This document shows positions 1 to 8,028 of a stretch of 64,000 bases of DNA, piece by piece. The notes beneath the pieces are model-generated. The model was not told the DNA's origin, searched no databases, and saw only the letters and a program-made list of their open reading frames with translations. Each line of letters begins with the position of its first letter. Within the stretch, counting starts at the first letter, position 1. Origin of the DNA: Micromonospora rubida (lineage in GTDB: Bacteria > Actinomycetota > Actinomycetes > Mycobacteriales > Micromonosporaceae); assembly GCF_009908295.1 (NCBI RefSeq), contig NZ_JAAALO010000005.1:124001-188000 (forward strand), read 5' to 3'. The position numbers were made by a program, and so were the translations under genes.

Positions 1-277
1 CCAGCTCGAACCGGGCCCGGGCCAGGGCCTCGGCCGCCTCCCGTTCGACCTCTGGCGGCGACGACCGGCCCGATAGCGCCCCGGCCCCGTCGGCCCGGCG
101 CCGCTCGACCAGGTCACACAGGCGGGCCGCCTCCCACCGGAGCCGGTCCCACTCACGGCCCGTCCCGGTGGCGCCCTCCGCCCGCGCGGCGAGCCGGCTC
201 AGCCGGACCGCCAGCTCGTCGAGGCAGGAATCGACCTGCCGACTGTCGTAGCCGAACTCCACGACGGAGAATCTCAT
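1..277 (-). CDS. DivIVA-like coiled-coil protein, C-terminus outside window
   Basis: The protein starts at the ATG at 277 and runs off the left edge after about 92 codons. Its first residues (MRFSVVEFGYDSRQVD) match the N-terminal pattern of DivIVA/Wag31-type proteins, in which a short hydrophobic strand and a GYD..QVD motif precede a coiled coil. The rest is rich in Glu, Arg, Ala and Leu with heptad-like spacing (ELAVRLSRLAAR, EREAAEALARARFEL), fitting a coiled coil. DivIVA relatives act at the membrane in polar growth or septation, but short actinobacterial members of this kind are mostly uncharacterised. The missing C-terminus prevents a firm family call. Confidence 0.6.
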   Translation of the reverse strand, partial: MRFSVVEFGYDSRQVDSCLDELAVRLSRLAARAEGATGTGREWDRLRWEAARLCDLVERRRADGAGALSGRSSPPEVEREAAEALARARFEL

Positions 278-404
278 CCTGTCGCCCCCAGGCAGCCGGT
301 GCTTCTTCCCACCTGCCGATCCTCGGCGGTGCCGGCGGGACGCCGAGGGGGTTCGGGAGAATTGTTCGGCATTCGGGCGACGACGCCCGCCCTCGGGGCG
401 CGGG

Positions 405-851
405 TCAGGCCCGCTTGGGCAGCACCACGACCCGGCCGAAGAACTCGTCGATCCGGCGCACCACGTCGTTGAAGTCGTCCAGGTCGATCGGCTTGGTCAC
501 GTACGCGTTGGCCTGGAGGGTGTAGCTGCCGACGATGTCGGTGTCGGCGTTGGAGGTGGTGAGCACCACGACCGGGATGGTGCGCAGGTCGTCGTCCTGC
601 TTGACCTCGCCGAGCACCTGCCGCCCGTCCATCCGGGGCATGTTCAGGTCGAGCAGTATCACGTCGGGCCGGCGGGCCTCGGTGTGCCGCCCCTCGCGGC
701 GCAGGAACTCCATGGCCTCCTGGCCGTCGCCGACCACGTCGATGACCTTGTCGACGTCGGAGTCGGCGAGGGCCTCCTCGATCATCAGAACGTCGCCGGG
801 ATCGTCGTCCACCACGAGGATGCGAACGGGGCCGGGGGTATTTCCAGCCAT
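405..851 (-). CDS. CheY-like response regulator receiver protein (Rcp1 type)
   Basis: This 148-residue protein is a stand-alone receiver domain. It shows the acidic pair in ILVVDDDPGDVLMIEEAL, the phosphoacceptor Asp in ILLDLNMPRMDG, the conserved Thr in VVVLTTS and the Lys in YVTKPID. Wording such as DPGDVLMIEEAL is typical of the Rcp1 subgroup that pairs with phytochrome-like histidine kinases. No output domain or kinase is next to it. I chose the ATG at 851, preceded by an AGG-rich stretch, over an upstream in-frame start at 890 whose extra 13 residues do not look conserved. It lies upstream of no obvious partner, but the neighbouring STAS gene on the same strand suggests a local stress-signalling group. 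Confidence 0.85.
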   Translation of the reverse strand: MAGNTPGPVRILVVDDDPGDVLMIEEALADSDVDKVIDVVGDGQEAMEFLRREGRHTEARRPDVILLDLNMPRMDGRQVLGEVKQDDDLRTIPVVVLTTSNADTDIVGSYTLQANAYVTKPIDLDDFNDVVRRIDEFFGRVVVLPKRA

Positions 852-920
852 GGGTGACCTGCCTCGGGTTGACGCGGACGGCGACCTCACGATCGCCTGT
901 TGGCGGGGAAATCTAGCCCA

Positions 921-1268
921 TCACAGGGCGGACTGCGACCTCGGGTGCATCGTGTCGGAACGGTATCCCAGGACCTCGGCCAGGCCGGTCACCTTCAGCA
1001 CCCGCTCCACCCGCCCGGTGGCTCCGGTCACCCGCAGCCAGCCGCCCCGGGCCGCGGCCCGGTTGTCGCCCCGGACGAACGCGGCGATGCCGGTGGAGTC
1101 GCAGAAGGTCAGCTCGGTGAGGTCGACCAGGAGATGCCGCTCCCCCTGGTCGGCCAGCCGATCGAGGACGGCGTTGAGCTCGGGCGTGGTGCTCAGGTCC
1201 AGCTCGCCGGCGAGTCGCAGGCACGCCCCGGCACCTTCCCGTTGGGCGTACGTGACGGTGAACGTCAA
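921..1268 (-). CDS. STAS-domain anti-sigma factor antagonist
   Basis: This 115-residue protein is a single STAS domain. The motif CDSTGIAAFV contains the Ser that is phosphorylated by a cognate anti-sigma kinase in the SpoIIAA/RsbV family, and LAGELDLSTTPEL is the usual first strand. Such proteins release a stress sigma factor by binding its anti-sigma factor when unphosphorylated. The likely start is the TTG at 1268, with GAGGGG about eight bases upstream; longer in-frame extension to 1346 is possible but has no comparable ribosome binding site. No anti-sigma kinase or sigma factor is adjacent. Confidence 0.85.
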   Translation of the reverse strand: MTFTVTYAQREGAGACLRLAGELDLSTTPELNAVLDRLADQGERHLLVDLTELTFCDSTGIAAFVRGDNRAAARGGWLRVTGATGRVERVLKVTGLAEVLGYRSDTMHPRSQSAL

Positions 1269-1449
1269 ACGTGGTTCCCCTCGCTCCACCGCACGCTGAT
1301 GCTTGCAGTGGAGCAAGTATAAGCAGTGAGCCGCGGCCCCCCGCATCTCCGAACGATCAACGCGACCGCGCGACCGCGCGACCGACGCCCCCGCCGCAGA
1401 GGGTGGCCCCCGACCCTGGGACCAGGAGTCGGGGGCCGGGAGGGTGGCC

Positions 1450-1767
1450 TCAGGTGGCGGTCACCGGTTGCAGGCGCGGCCCGTCGGCCCGCCGATCGGC
1501 GTCGCCCGGCGGGGGTTCCGCGTCCTCCGGCGGCCCGGAGTCGGGCGTCTGGAACAGGTAACGGACGAACTCCCCACCCGCCTCGTTGTCGTCCGCCCCG
1601 GGCCACTGCCCGGTGCAGTCGACGCCGACCACCTCGCGGCCGACGCCGTCGGACTCCTCCAGCAGGGCCCACAGGCTCACCCGGTAGCACCTGGTCGCCT
1701 GTGGCGTGAGCCGCCAGCGGGCGTACCAGCCGGGACGGGCGGGGACGATCTCGACGATCCTCTTCAT
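1450..1767 (-). CDS. hypothetical protein, 105 aa
   Basis: The gene starts at the ATG at 1767 behind a good ribosome binding site (GGGAAGG). The protein begins MKRIVEIVPARPGWYARW, contains an aromatic, strand-rich N-terminal half (CYRVSLWALLEE, VVGVDCTGQWPGADDN) and an acidic, proline-rich tail. I recognise no catalytic motif. The N-terminal half resembles small actinobacterial proteins that adopt a beta-sandwich, but this is only an impression. It is divergent from the DUF2267 gene that begins at 1979. Confidence 0.6.
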   Translation of the reverse strand: MKRIVEIVPARPGWYARWRLTPQATRCYRVSLWALLEESDGVGREVVGVDCTGQWPGADDNEAGGEFVRYLFQTPDSGPPEDAEPPPGDADRRADGPRLQPVTAT

Positions 1768-1978
1768 GACGACCTTCCCTTCCGCGTGTGTCGGAAGTAC
1801 TCCGGCCCACTCCCGATCGTGGAGCCCGGGCGGGTGAACCTGGCTCACCCGCCCCGGATGACGCCGCCCCGGCCGCCCGTCGGCCGGCCCCGTGGCGCGG
1901 GCCACGGCCCGTTTCGGCCCCGACGACGCCGGGAAGGCGACGGTCGAGACAACGGATCGGAGAGGGGCGAGGTGTGCC

Positions 1979-2632
1979 ATGCGCAAACAGATGGAGGGTG
2001 ACAACCAGCGCCGCCGGGCGCTGGCCCGCCAGGCCCGCGAACGCGGCCGGCAGGCCAGCGAGACCGGCGCGAGTCTCAGCGCGTCCAAGCAGCCCACGCA
2101 CCTGGACCGGGGCAAGCGGGCCGGGCCGCCGCCGGCCGGCCGGCACAAGCCCGACAGCACCCGGGGCGGGCCGGCCCCGCCGCAGGCCGCTCCCGCGCCG
2201 GCCGCCCGGCCGCAGCCGCGCCCGCAGCGCGGCCCCGGAGGGGCCCCGGGGACGATCGGCGTGGGCTACCGGGAACTGGTCGACGACGTCGGCCGACGGG
2301 CCGGGGTCGACTTCCGCACCGCGAAGGTGGCGGCCGAGGCGACCGTGCTGACCCTGGCGTGGGCGCTGGACCAGGCCGCCCGGGAGCGGCTACTGACGGC
2401 CGTGCCGGTGTCGCTGCACGACGTGGTCCCGGTGGACGGCATCGAGCGCCACCGCGACCTGCCCGGTTTCCTCGCCGAGGTGGCCCGGCTCAGCGGCCGT
2501 ACCCCGGAACAGGCCCGCTACCAGGCGGAGGCGACGATCGCCGCGCTGGCCGACCGGGACGGCGACCTGGTCGCCTCGCTGCACGTACCGGACGGGCTGC
2601 GCGATTTGCTCGGCCCGGCGGCCGGCGGTTGA
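1979..2632 (+). CDS. DUF2267 protein with basic disordered N-terminus
   Basis: The ATG at 1979 follows GAGGGGCGAGG, which fixes the start. Residues 1-90 are very basic and low in complexity (RRRALARQARERGRQAS, many Pro and Arg), so probably disordered or nucleic-acid binding. Residues 95-217 form a DUF2267 domain: YRELVDDVGRRAG, a helix with EATVLTLAWAL, and LPVSLHD-like and GRTPEQARYQAEATIAAL segments. DUF2267 proteins are common near stress genes in actinobacteria and have no established biochemical role. A second DUF2267 gene lies at 10814-11227. Confidence 0.75.
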   Translation: MRKQMEGDNQRRRALARQARERGRQASETGASLSASKQPTHLDRGKRAGPPPAGRHKPDSTRGGPAPPQAAPAPAARPQPRPQRGPGGAPGTIGVGYRELVDDVGRRAGVDFRTAKVAAEATVLTLAWALDQAARERLLTAVPVSLHDVVPVDGIERHRDLPGFLAEVARLSGRTPEQARYQAEATIAALADRDGDLVASLHVPDGLRDLLGPAAGG

Positions 2633-2807
2633 GGCGTGGGCCGGCGGGCAACCGTGCCCGCCGGCCCGCAGCACCGGGCGCACCCTGCTCGCGGGCGGGG
2701 TCGCCCAGTCGTACGTGGGGTGGACGTGGACGACCCCGACACCTGAACTTCGAGTCACGCGGCGCGGAAATGGGTTTCCGGCCTGTCGGCGGGGGTAGCC
2801 GCGCCGG

Positions 2808-3872
2808 ATGAGGGACGCCGACGACAGGTCCACCGCCCGGCGGGCCGCGATCGTCATCGGCCTGGTGCTGGCCACCGTGTTCGGGCTGGCCCTGATCTGG
2901 GCCACCCGGCGGGTGCTGGTCTGGGCCGTGATCGCGGCGTTCTTCGCCGTCGCGTTGAAGCCCCTGGTCGACGGGGTGCAACGCCGTTTCCTGCGCCGCC
3001 GCACGCTGGCCACCCTGGTGGTCTTCCTGGCCGCGTTCGGGGTGCTCACCGCCCTGATCGCGGTGATCTTCCTGCCGCTGGTGGACGAGCTGGGCCGGTT
3101 CGCCGAACGGGCCCCGGAACTGCTGCGGGAGACCCGGGTGGGGCAGGGCCCGGTCGGCGAGGTGCTGGAGCGGCTGCGGCTGCGGCGGTACCTGGCCGGC
3201 CACTCCAACCAGATCGAGCAGTACGGCGACCAACTGCACGAGCCCGTCGTCGGGCTGGTCCGGCGCGTGCTGGAAACCCTCGTGGGGCTGATCACCGTGA
3301 TCGTGCTGGCGTACCTCATGGTGCTGGAGGCCCCGAGGATCACCGCGGGCGTGACCGCCCTGCTCAGCGACCGGGCGGCGAGCCGGGCCCGGCGGATCGG
3401 CCGGGGCGTGACCCGGGTGGTCACCGGCTACCTGACCGGGAACCTGCTGATCAGCGTGATCTGCGGTGCCCTGACCTTCCTCGTGCTCGTCCTGACCGGG
3501 GTGCCGTTCGCCGGGGTGATCGCGCTGCTGGTGGCGATCGCCGACCTGCTGCCCCTGGTCGGCGCGACCCTCGGGGCCATCCTCGCGGGCGGCGCCGGGT
3601 TCCTGCACTCCCCCACCACCGGGATCGTGGTGCTGGTGTTCTTCGTGATCTACCAACAGGTGGAGAACCACCTGCTGCAACCGGTGATCATGGCCCGGGC
3701 GGTCCGGCTGAACCCGCTGACCGTGCTGGTCAGCGCGCTGTTCGCGGCGGAGCTGGCCGGACTGATCGGCGCGCTGCTGGCCATTCCGGTCGCCGGGATC
3801 GGGCAGCTGCTGCTGCGCGAGTTCGGGCCGAGGAGAAAAAGCCGCCGCCCACGCCCGGCCGACGAAAGCTGA
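2808..3872 (+). CDS. AI-2E family transporter (permease)
   Basis: The 354-residue protein is an integral membrane protein of the AI-2E/TqsA family (PF01594). It has paired N-terminal membrane helices (AAIVIGLVLATVFGLALIW; VLVWAVIAAFFAVAL), a soluble amphipathic central region around residues 95-160, and further helices including LAYLMVLEAPRI and the conserved C-terminal stretch FVIYQQVENHLLQPVIMAR with its family-typical Q-E-N-P pattern. Family members have been linked to autoinducer-2 export or to small-ion antiport; the substrate here cannot be told. It ends 61 bases before the convergent dehydrogenase gene. Confidence 0.85.
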   Translation: MRDADDRSTARRAAIVIGLVLATVFGLALIWATRRVLVWAVIAAFFAVALKPLVDGVQRRFLRRRTLATLVVFLAAFGVLTALIAVIFLPLVDELGRFAERAPELLRETRVGQGPVGEVLERLRLRRYLAGHSNQIEQYGDQLHEPVVGLVRRVLETLVGLITVIVLAYLMVLEAPRITAGVTALLSDRAASRARRIGRGVTRVVTGYLTGNLLISVICGALTFLVLVLTGVPFAGVIALLVAIADLLPLVGATLGAILAGGAGFLHSPTTGIVVLVFFVIYQQVENHLLQPVIMARAVRLNPLTVLVSALFAAELAGLIGALLAIPVAGIGQLLLREFGPRRKSRRPRPADES

Positions 3873-3933
3873 ACGCGCCGCCGGCGAAGGACAGACAGTC
3901 AGTCCCAGTCAGCACGGCGGGCGCTCCGCGCGC

Positions 3934-5235
3934 TCAGCCGTGTCGGACCGGGACCTCCGGCGACGAGCTCTCCAGCGGCACGGCGTTGGCGGGCACCAGG
4001 CCGAGTCGCACGGCCGGACGGGGCAGGGTGGCGTCGAGCAGCCAGTCCGCGCCGATCCGGGCCCGGTTTCCCGGCATGGCCAACAGGTGGTAGCCGCGGG
4101 TGACGGCCTTGGCCGGCAGCCCGGACAGCGACACCTTCAGCGGGTTCGCTGCGGCGTCCTTGCCGCCGAGGTCGACCACCCAACCGAGGTCGTGGTGCTT
4201 GTACGGCCGGCGCCGGCCCTGCCCGTAGGAGGCGGCGATGTTGTGCGCCGCCAGCTTGCCCTGGCGCTGGGCGTGCTGGGCGGTCATGGTGCAGACCTGC
4301 CCGGGGCGGGCCAGGTCGGGCACCGCGGCGGCGTCGCCGCAGGCGTACACCTCGGGGAAGCCGGGGACGGTGAGGTACTCGTCGACCACCAGGCGCCCCC
4401 TCTCGGTGCGCAGGCCGAGCTCGGCGACGAACGGGTCGGGGCGCACCCCGACGCACCAGACCAGGCTGCACGTGGGCACGCACTCGCCGTCGGTCAGTCT
4501 CACCCCGTCGAACGTGGCCTCCGCCACCGAGGTGCCCATCCGCACGTCGACGCCGCGCCGACGCAGCACCCGGTCGGCGGTCACCGACATCCGCTGGTCC
4601 AGTTCGGGCAGCACCCGGGGGGCCACGTCGAGCAGCATCCAGCGGGGCCGGACTTTGAGGTGCGGGTGCTGGGCGACCAGCCGGTCGGTGAAGAGCTGGC
4701 CGTGCGCGGCCACCTCGGTCCCGGTGTAGCCGGCGCCCACCACCACGAAGGTGGTGCGGGCCCGCTGCTCGGCCGGGTCGTCGGTCAGCTCGGCCAGTTC
4801 GATCTGGCGTACCACGTGGTCGTGCAGGTAGAGCGCCTCGGGCAGGCCGCGGAAGCCGTGGGCGTACTCGGTGACGCCGGGGATGGGCAGCAGCTTGTTG
4901 ACGCTGCCGACGGCGAGCACCAGGCGGTCGTACGCGAGCCGGCCCTGGTCGCCCTCCGGCATCGTGTAGCCGACCCAGCGGTTCTGCAGGTCGATCCGGT
5001 CGGCCTCGCCGACGACCACCCGTACGCCGTCGAGGGTGCCGCTGAGCGGCACCGAGATCCGTCCGGGCTCGACCACCCCAGCGGCCACCTCGGGCAGCAG
5101 CGGCAGGTAGAGGAAGTAGTCGGTCGAGTTCAGCAGGACGATCTCGGCCCGGTTCCGGGCGATCCCGCTCAACGTCTTCGCCGTGTGGTAACCGGCGAAC
5201 CCGGCCCCCACGATCACCACCCGAGGCTTCGTCAT
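3934..5235 (-). CDS. type II NADH dehydrogenase / FAD-dependent oxidoreductase
   Basis: The 433-residue protein has the FAD-binding Rossmann motif VVIVGAGFAGYHTAKTL at the N-terminus, a second nucleotide-binding motif VVVGAGYTGTEVA near residue 155, and the FAD-closing motif YACGDAAAVPD near residue 310. This layout is that of NDH-2, a single-subunit membrane-associated enzyme that oxidises NADH and reduces quinone without pumping protons. The ATG at 5235 gives the start immediately before the FAD motif; an upstream in-frame start would add eleven unconserved residues. Distinguishing NDH-2 from related sulfide:quinone or ferredoxin reductases needs alignment. Confidence 0.85.
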   Translation of the reverse strand: MTKPRVVIVGAGFAGYHTAKTLSGIARNRAEIVLLNSTDYFLYLPLLPEVAAGVVEPGRISVPLSGTLDGVRVVVGEADRIDLQNRWVGYTMPEGDQGRLAYDRLVLAVGSVNKLLPIPGVTEYAHGFRGLPEALYLHDHVVRQIELAELTDDPAEQRARTTFVVVGAGYTGTEVAAHGQLFTDRLVAQHPHLKVRPRWMLLDVAPRVLPELDQRMSVTADRVLRRRGVDVRMGTSVAEATFDGVRLTDGECVPTCSLVWCVGVRPDPFVAELGLRTERGRLVVDEYLTVPGFPEVYACGDAAAVPDLARPGQVCTMTAQHAQRQGKLAAHNIAASYGQGRRRPYKHHDLGWVVDLGGKDAAANPLKVSLSGLPAKAVTRGYHLLAMPGNRARIGADWLLDATLPRPAVRLGLVPANAVPLESSSPEVPVRHG

Positions 5236-5322
5236 GGGGGGTGCCGTTCCCACCGCCGGCCTGGGCAAACGTCGGAATCAGTCCGGCTGGAGCCGGACGT
5301 GGGCCGCGGGTCAGGGACGGGC

Positions 5323-5850
5323 TCAGGGCCGGTCGGGTGCGGTGATCGCCCACCGCTCATGGTCCCGCCACGCCCCGTCGATGAACAGGTAGTCCGGCGA
5401 GTAGCCCTCCAGCCGGAAGCCGAGCTTGCGGGCGATCCGCCGGGACGGCTCGTTGCCCGGCTGAATGTTCGCCTCCAGCCGGTGCAGTCCCAACACGTCG
5501 AACGCGTGCCGCACCACCAGGCCGATCCCGGCCGACGCGTGCCCGGTGCCGCTGAACGGCAGGAACGCCGCGTAGCCGAGGTAGCCGCCGCGCAGCGCGC
5601 CGAGCAGGATGCCGCTGATGTTGACGTACCCGGCGATCGCCCCGCCGGCCCGGTCGCAGATCAGGTATCCGGCGTGGTTCCGGCGCCGGATCCGGCCCAG
5701 GTACGTGGCGTACGCCTCCGGGGTGTCCGGGGCCGACAGCCACGGGTGGTGCAGCTGCCCGCTACGCCGGGCGGCGGCGACGAACTCGGCCTCGTCGGAG
5801 GGTCGGGGTCGGCGGATCGCGGCGGGCCCACCGGTGCTCAGGTATCTCAC
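5323..5850 (-). CDS. GNAT family N-acetyltransferase (RimJ/RimL type)
   Basis: The 175-residue protein has the GNAT fold signatures IAGYVNISGILLGALRGGYLGYAAF, the acetyl-CoA loop region around SGTGHASAGIGLVVRHAF, and the RimJ/RimL-type C-terminal motif ANIQPGNEPSRRIARKLGF. Such enzymes acetylate protein N-termini or small molecules; the substrate is unknown. I take the GTG at 5850 as start because the fold begins just after it; a longer frame upstream overlaps the small peptide gene at 6089-6160 and looks non-coding. Confidence 0.85.
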   Translation of the reverse strand: MRYLSTGGPAAIRRPRPSDEAEFVAAARRSGQLHHPWLSAPDTPEAYATYLGRIRRRNHAGYLICDRAGGAIAGYVNISGILLGALRGGYLGYAAFLPFSGTGHASAGIGLVVRHAFDVLGLHRLEANIQPGNEPSRRIARKLGFRLEGYSPDYLFIDGAWRDHERWAITAPDRP

Positions 5851-6088
5851 GACCAACCACTCTGACCGGCGGGGCGGGACGCTGTCCAACCGGCTGCCTC
5901 CGCCGGGCGACCGGACGGCACGGCGCGACACGTCCGCGCCGACGGCACCGGCCCGGTCGGTCACCGGCCAGCGGCGCCGGGCCCCGGCCGGTCGCGTCGG
6001 TCGGCAGGTCGTTCGCGCCGTGCGGGAGGAAATAGATGGTGTGCAGGTCCAGCGGCAGCCGCAGGGGGTGCCCCGGTGGGCCCCGGCT

Positions 6089-6160
6089 TCAGTTGCCGCT
6101 GGGGTTGCTCGCACTGGTCGTCTCCACCTTGTCCAGCTTCCGGATGACGATCTGCTCCAC
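6089..6160 (-). CDS. small peptide, 23 codons, candidate RiPP precursor ending in Asn
   Basis: A GTG at 6160 sits nine bases after a very strong ribosome binding site (GGAGGGAGG at about 6170-6178) and opens a 23-residue peptide beginning MEQIVIRKLDKVETT and ending TTSASNPSGN. Twenty-two of 23 codons end in G or C, so the frame looks truly coding. It lies 132 bases downstream of an E1/ThiF-type enzyme on the same strand. The charged, amphipathic N-terminal half resembles a leader peptide, and the C-terminal Asn recalls MccA, whose last Asn is adenylated by MccB. An in-frame GTG at 6169 directly abuts the binding site and is less likely. The function is inferred from context only. Confidence 0.6.
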   Translation of the reverse strand: MEQIVIRKLDKVETTSASNPSGN

Positions 6161-6292
6161 GGTTCTCACCTCCCTCCGAGGGGGTCGGGACCGGCCGCGC
6201 CCGCCCGGTGACCGGTCGGCCGACCAGCCACCGGACGCGCTCCGGGCGCAGCTCGTGCGGCAGGACCCGGCCGGAGCCTGCGGCCTCGACGC

Positions 6293-7450
6293 TCATCCGC
6301 GCGCTGCCCGGCCGGCGACGACCGCCGCGTCGACGGGTGTCCCGCCGCAGCCGGCCGGGCAGCGCGGGTGCGGCGGGTGGGCGATGAGGAAGTGCTGGTC
6401 GGGGGCGACCAGGTTGATCCCCTGAAGCTGACCGGGCCGGACGGCCGGGACGCCGGTCAGCAGGGCCGTCGCCAGGTGGGCGGCGAGGTGCCCGGAGAGG
6501 CCGGCCGAGGACGCGCTGACCGCGCTGCTGCTCTCCCGCTGCACGGTGTACTCGGCTGACGGATCGTCGCGGCGGCGCTTGTCGTGCTCGGCGAGCCAGA
6601 AGCACTCGTAGCACGGGCCCACCCCGGGCAGGTACGCCGCCGCCGTCACCACCGGGCCGTGGTACCCGGCGTCCACCCAGGGGGTCGCGGCGCCCAGACA
6701 GACCCGGTTTGCCCAGGCCCGGATGGCGCCCGGCCGGTCGGCGCAGAGCAGCAGCACGTCGCCGCCGGCGACCAGCCGGCGCAGGTCGCCCGGCCCGCGC
6801 ACCTCGGACCGCTCGCCGGTGACCTCGATGTCGGAGTTGAGCTGGCGCAGCCGGGCCACCGCGGCGTCCACCTTGGGCCGGCCGATGTCGTCCTCGACGT
6901 ACATGGTCTGGCGGTTGAGGTTGGACAGCTCGACCACGTCGGGGTCGACGCAGTGCAGCCGCCCGACCCCGCCGGCGGCCAGGGCGAGCGCGGCGGCCCC
7001 GCCGGTGCCGCCCAGCCCGACCACGACCGCCCGGGAGCGCTTCAAGGCGAGCTGCGGCTCCCAGGAGGTGGCGCGCGGGACCAGGTCGACCCAGCGGTGG
7101 AACCGGCGGCCGCGGTCGTGGCGCTCCCGGTCCCGGTCGGTGAGTTCCGGCGGGTCGGGGGCAGCCGCGTCGGTGAGATACCCGGCGGCGGCGAACAGGT
7201 CGAGCGCGGAGCGGACGGCGCCGGCCTGCTCGCCCGGGTGCGCGGCGAGCACCTGCCGGACGATCTCCTCGACGCTGCGGGTGCCGTCGGCGGCGCACAG
7301 CGTCGTCCAGATCGCGCCGGTGGGGTCGAGCACCTCGGCCGCGATGCCGTAGACCGAGCCGCCGACGCGGATTTGGCCGCCCGGCAGCCGGTGCAGGCCG
7401 TGCTCGGGTTTGACCTGGGGATGCCACCCGGACGTCGCCAGTGATGCCAT
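6293..7450 (-). CDS. E1-like (ThiF/MccB-type) adenylating enzyme with N-terminal RRE-like domain
   Basis: The 385-residue protein has two parts. Residues about 10-95 look like a PqqD-like RiPP recognition element (winged helix: LPGGQIRVGGSVYGIAAEVLD then TRSVEEIVRQVL). Residues about 130-380 are a ThiF/E1 domain: the ATP loop VVVGLGGTGGAAALALA, the acidic VDPDVVELSNLNRQ motif with its catalytic Arg, the DDIGRPKVDAA segment, and two Cys pairs (CYEC near residue 255 and CPAGC near residue 370) that would bind structural zinc. E1-like RiPP enzymes adenylate a peptide C-terminus or side chain. No YcaO, LanB or protease partner is adjacent; the only candidate substrate is the peptide at 6089-6160. 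Confidence 0.8.
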   Translation of the reverse strand: MASLATSGWHPQVKPEHGLHRLPGGQIRVGGSVYGIAAEVLDPTGAIWTTLCAADGTRSVEEIVRQVLAAHPGEQAGAVRSALDLFAAAGYLTDAAAPDPPELTDRDRERHDRGRRFHRWVDLVPRATSWEPQLALKRSRAVVVGLGGTGGAAALALAAGGVGRLHCVDPDVVELSNLNRQTMYVEDDIGRPKVDAAVARLRQLNSDIEVTGERSEVRGPGDLRRLVAGGDVLLLCADRPGAIRAWANRVCLGAATPWVDAGYHGPVVTAAAYLPGVGPCYECFWLAEHDKRRRDDPSAEYTVQRESSSAVSASSAGLSGHLAAHLATALLTGVPAVRPGQLQGINLVAPDQHFLIAHPPHPRCPAGCGGTPVDAAVVAGRAARG

Positions 7451-7669
7451 CGATCCTCGCCCCCGAACGGCAGATCGCTGTCCCGGGAATCAGCCTGGCG
7501 CAGCCGGGCCGGGGAGCGCAACACCCGGCGGGCGATCGGTGGCCGGTCGGGTACCCGAGCCGCCCGTACGGGCACGTGGCGGAGCCCGGACCCGGGCACC
7601 GCCGTCGCCGATCAGGCGGTCGGCAGCACGCGGATCGGCGACGCGACGTGGGGACGGCGTGTGGGCGGG

Positions 7670-7963
7670 TCAGACGGGCCGGGGTTGGGGTTCGTCGGGG
7701 GGCATGGGGACCTGGAGGTAGGTGGTGCCGCGCAGGTCCAGCCAGGCCCGGTCGGGCGCCCGGACCAGGCGCAGCATCACCGCCGCGCAGGCCGGGCAAC
7801 GGGCGACCAGGCCGGGGGCGTGCGGGTAGACGTGCAGGCCGGCGAGCGGGCCGGTCATGCCGCACGACTGGCAGCGCCCGGTGGCGGCGCTCAGGTCGAC
7901 GGCGAACAGTTCGCGCAGCGGGCCGTCGAGCATGTTGCCGTCCAGGTAGGTCATCTCGGTCAT
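7670..7963 (-). CDS. zinc-ribbon protein of DUF6510 type
   Basis: The 97-residue protein begins MTEMTYLDGNMLDGPLRELF and contains two CxxC knuckles (CQSC near residue 33 and CPAC near residue 57), a classic treble of a zinc ribbon, followed by LDLRGTTYLQVPMP. The ATG at 7963 is preceded by GAGGAG at good distance. Proteins of this kind regularly sit next to the molybdopterin oxidoreductase/ferredoxin-reductase pair seen immediately upstream on this strand, and probably form one operon with it. The role is unknown. Confidence 0.75.
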   Translation of the reverse strand: MTEMTYLDGNMLDGPLRELFAVDLSAATGRCQSCGMTGPLAGLHVYPHAPGLVARCPACAAVMLRLVRAPDRAWLDLRGTTYLQVPMPPDEPQPRPV

Positions 7964-8028
7964 CGGGTCTCCTCGGGCGGGTCGGGGCCGGATCGGCTGG
8001 TGCCGGCCGCGTCCGGCCGGGCCTCGGG

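Noticed and set aside
5323..6114. Extended acetyltransferase starting at 6114
   Set aside because: The extra 88 residues lack conservation-like pattern and overlap the better-supported peptide gene in another frame.
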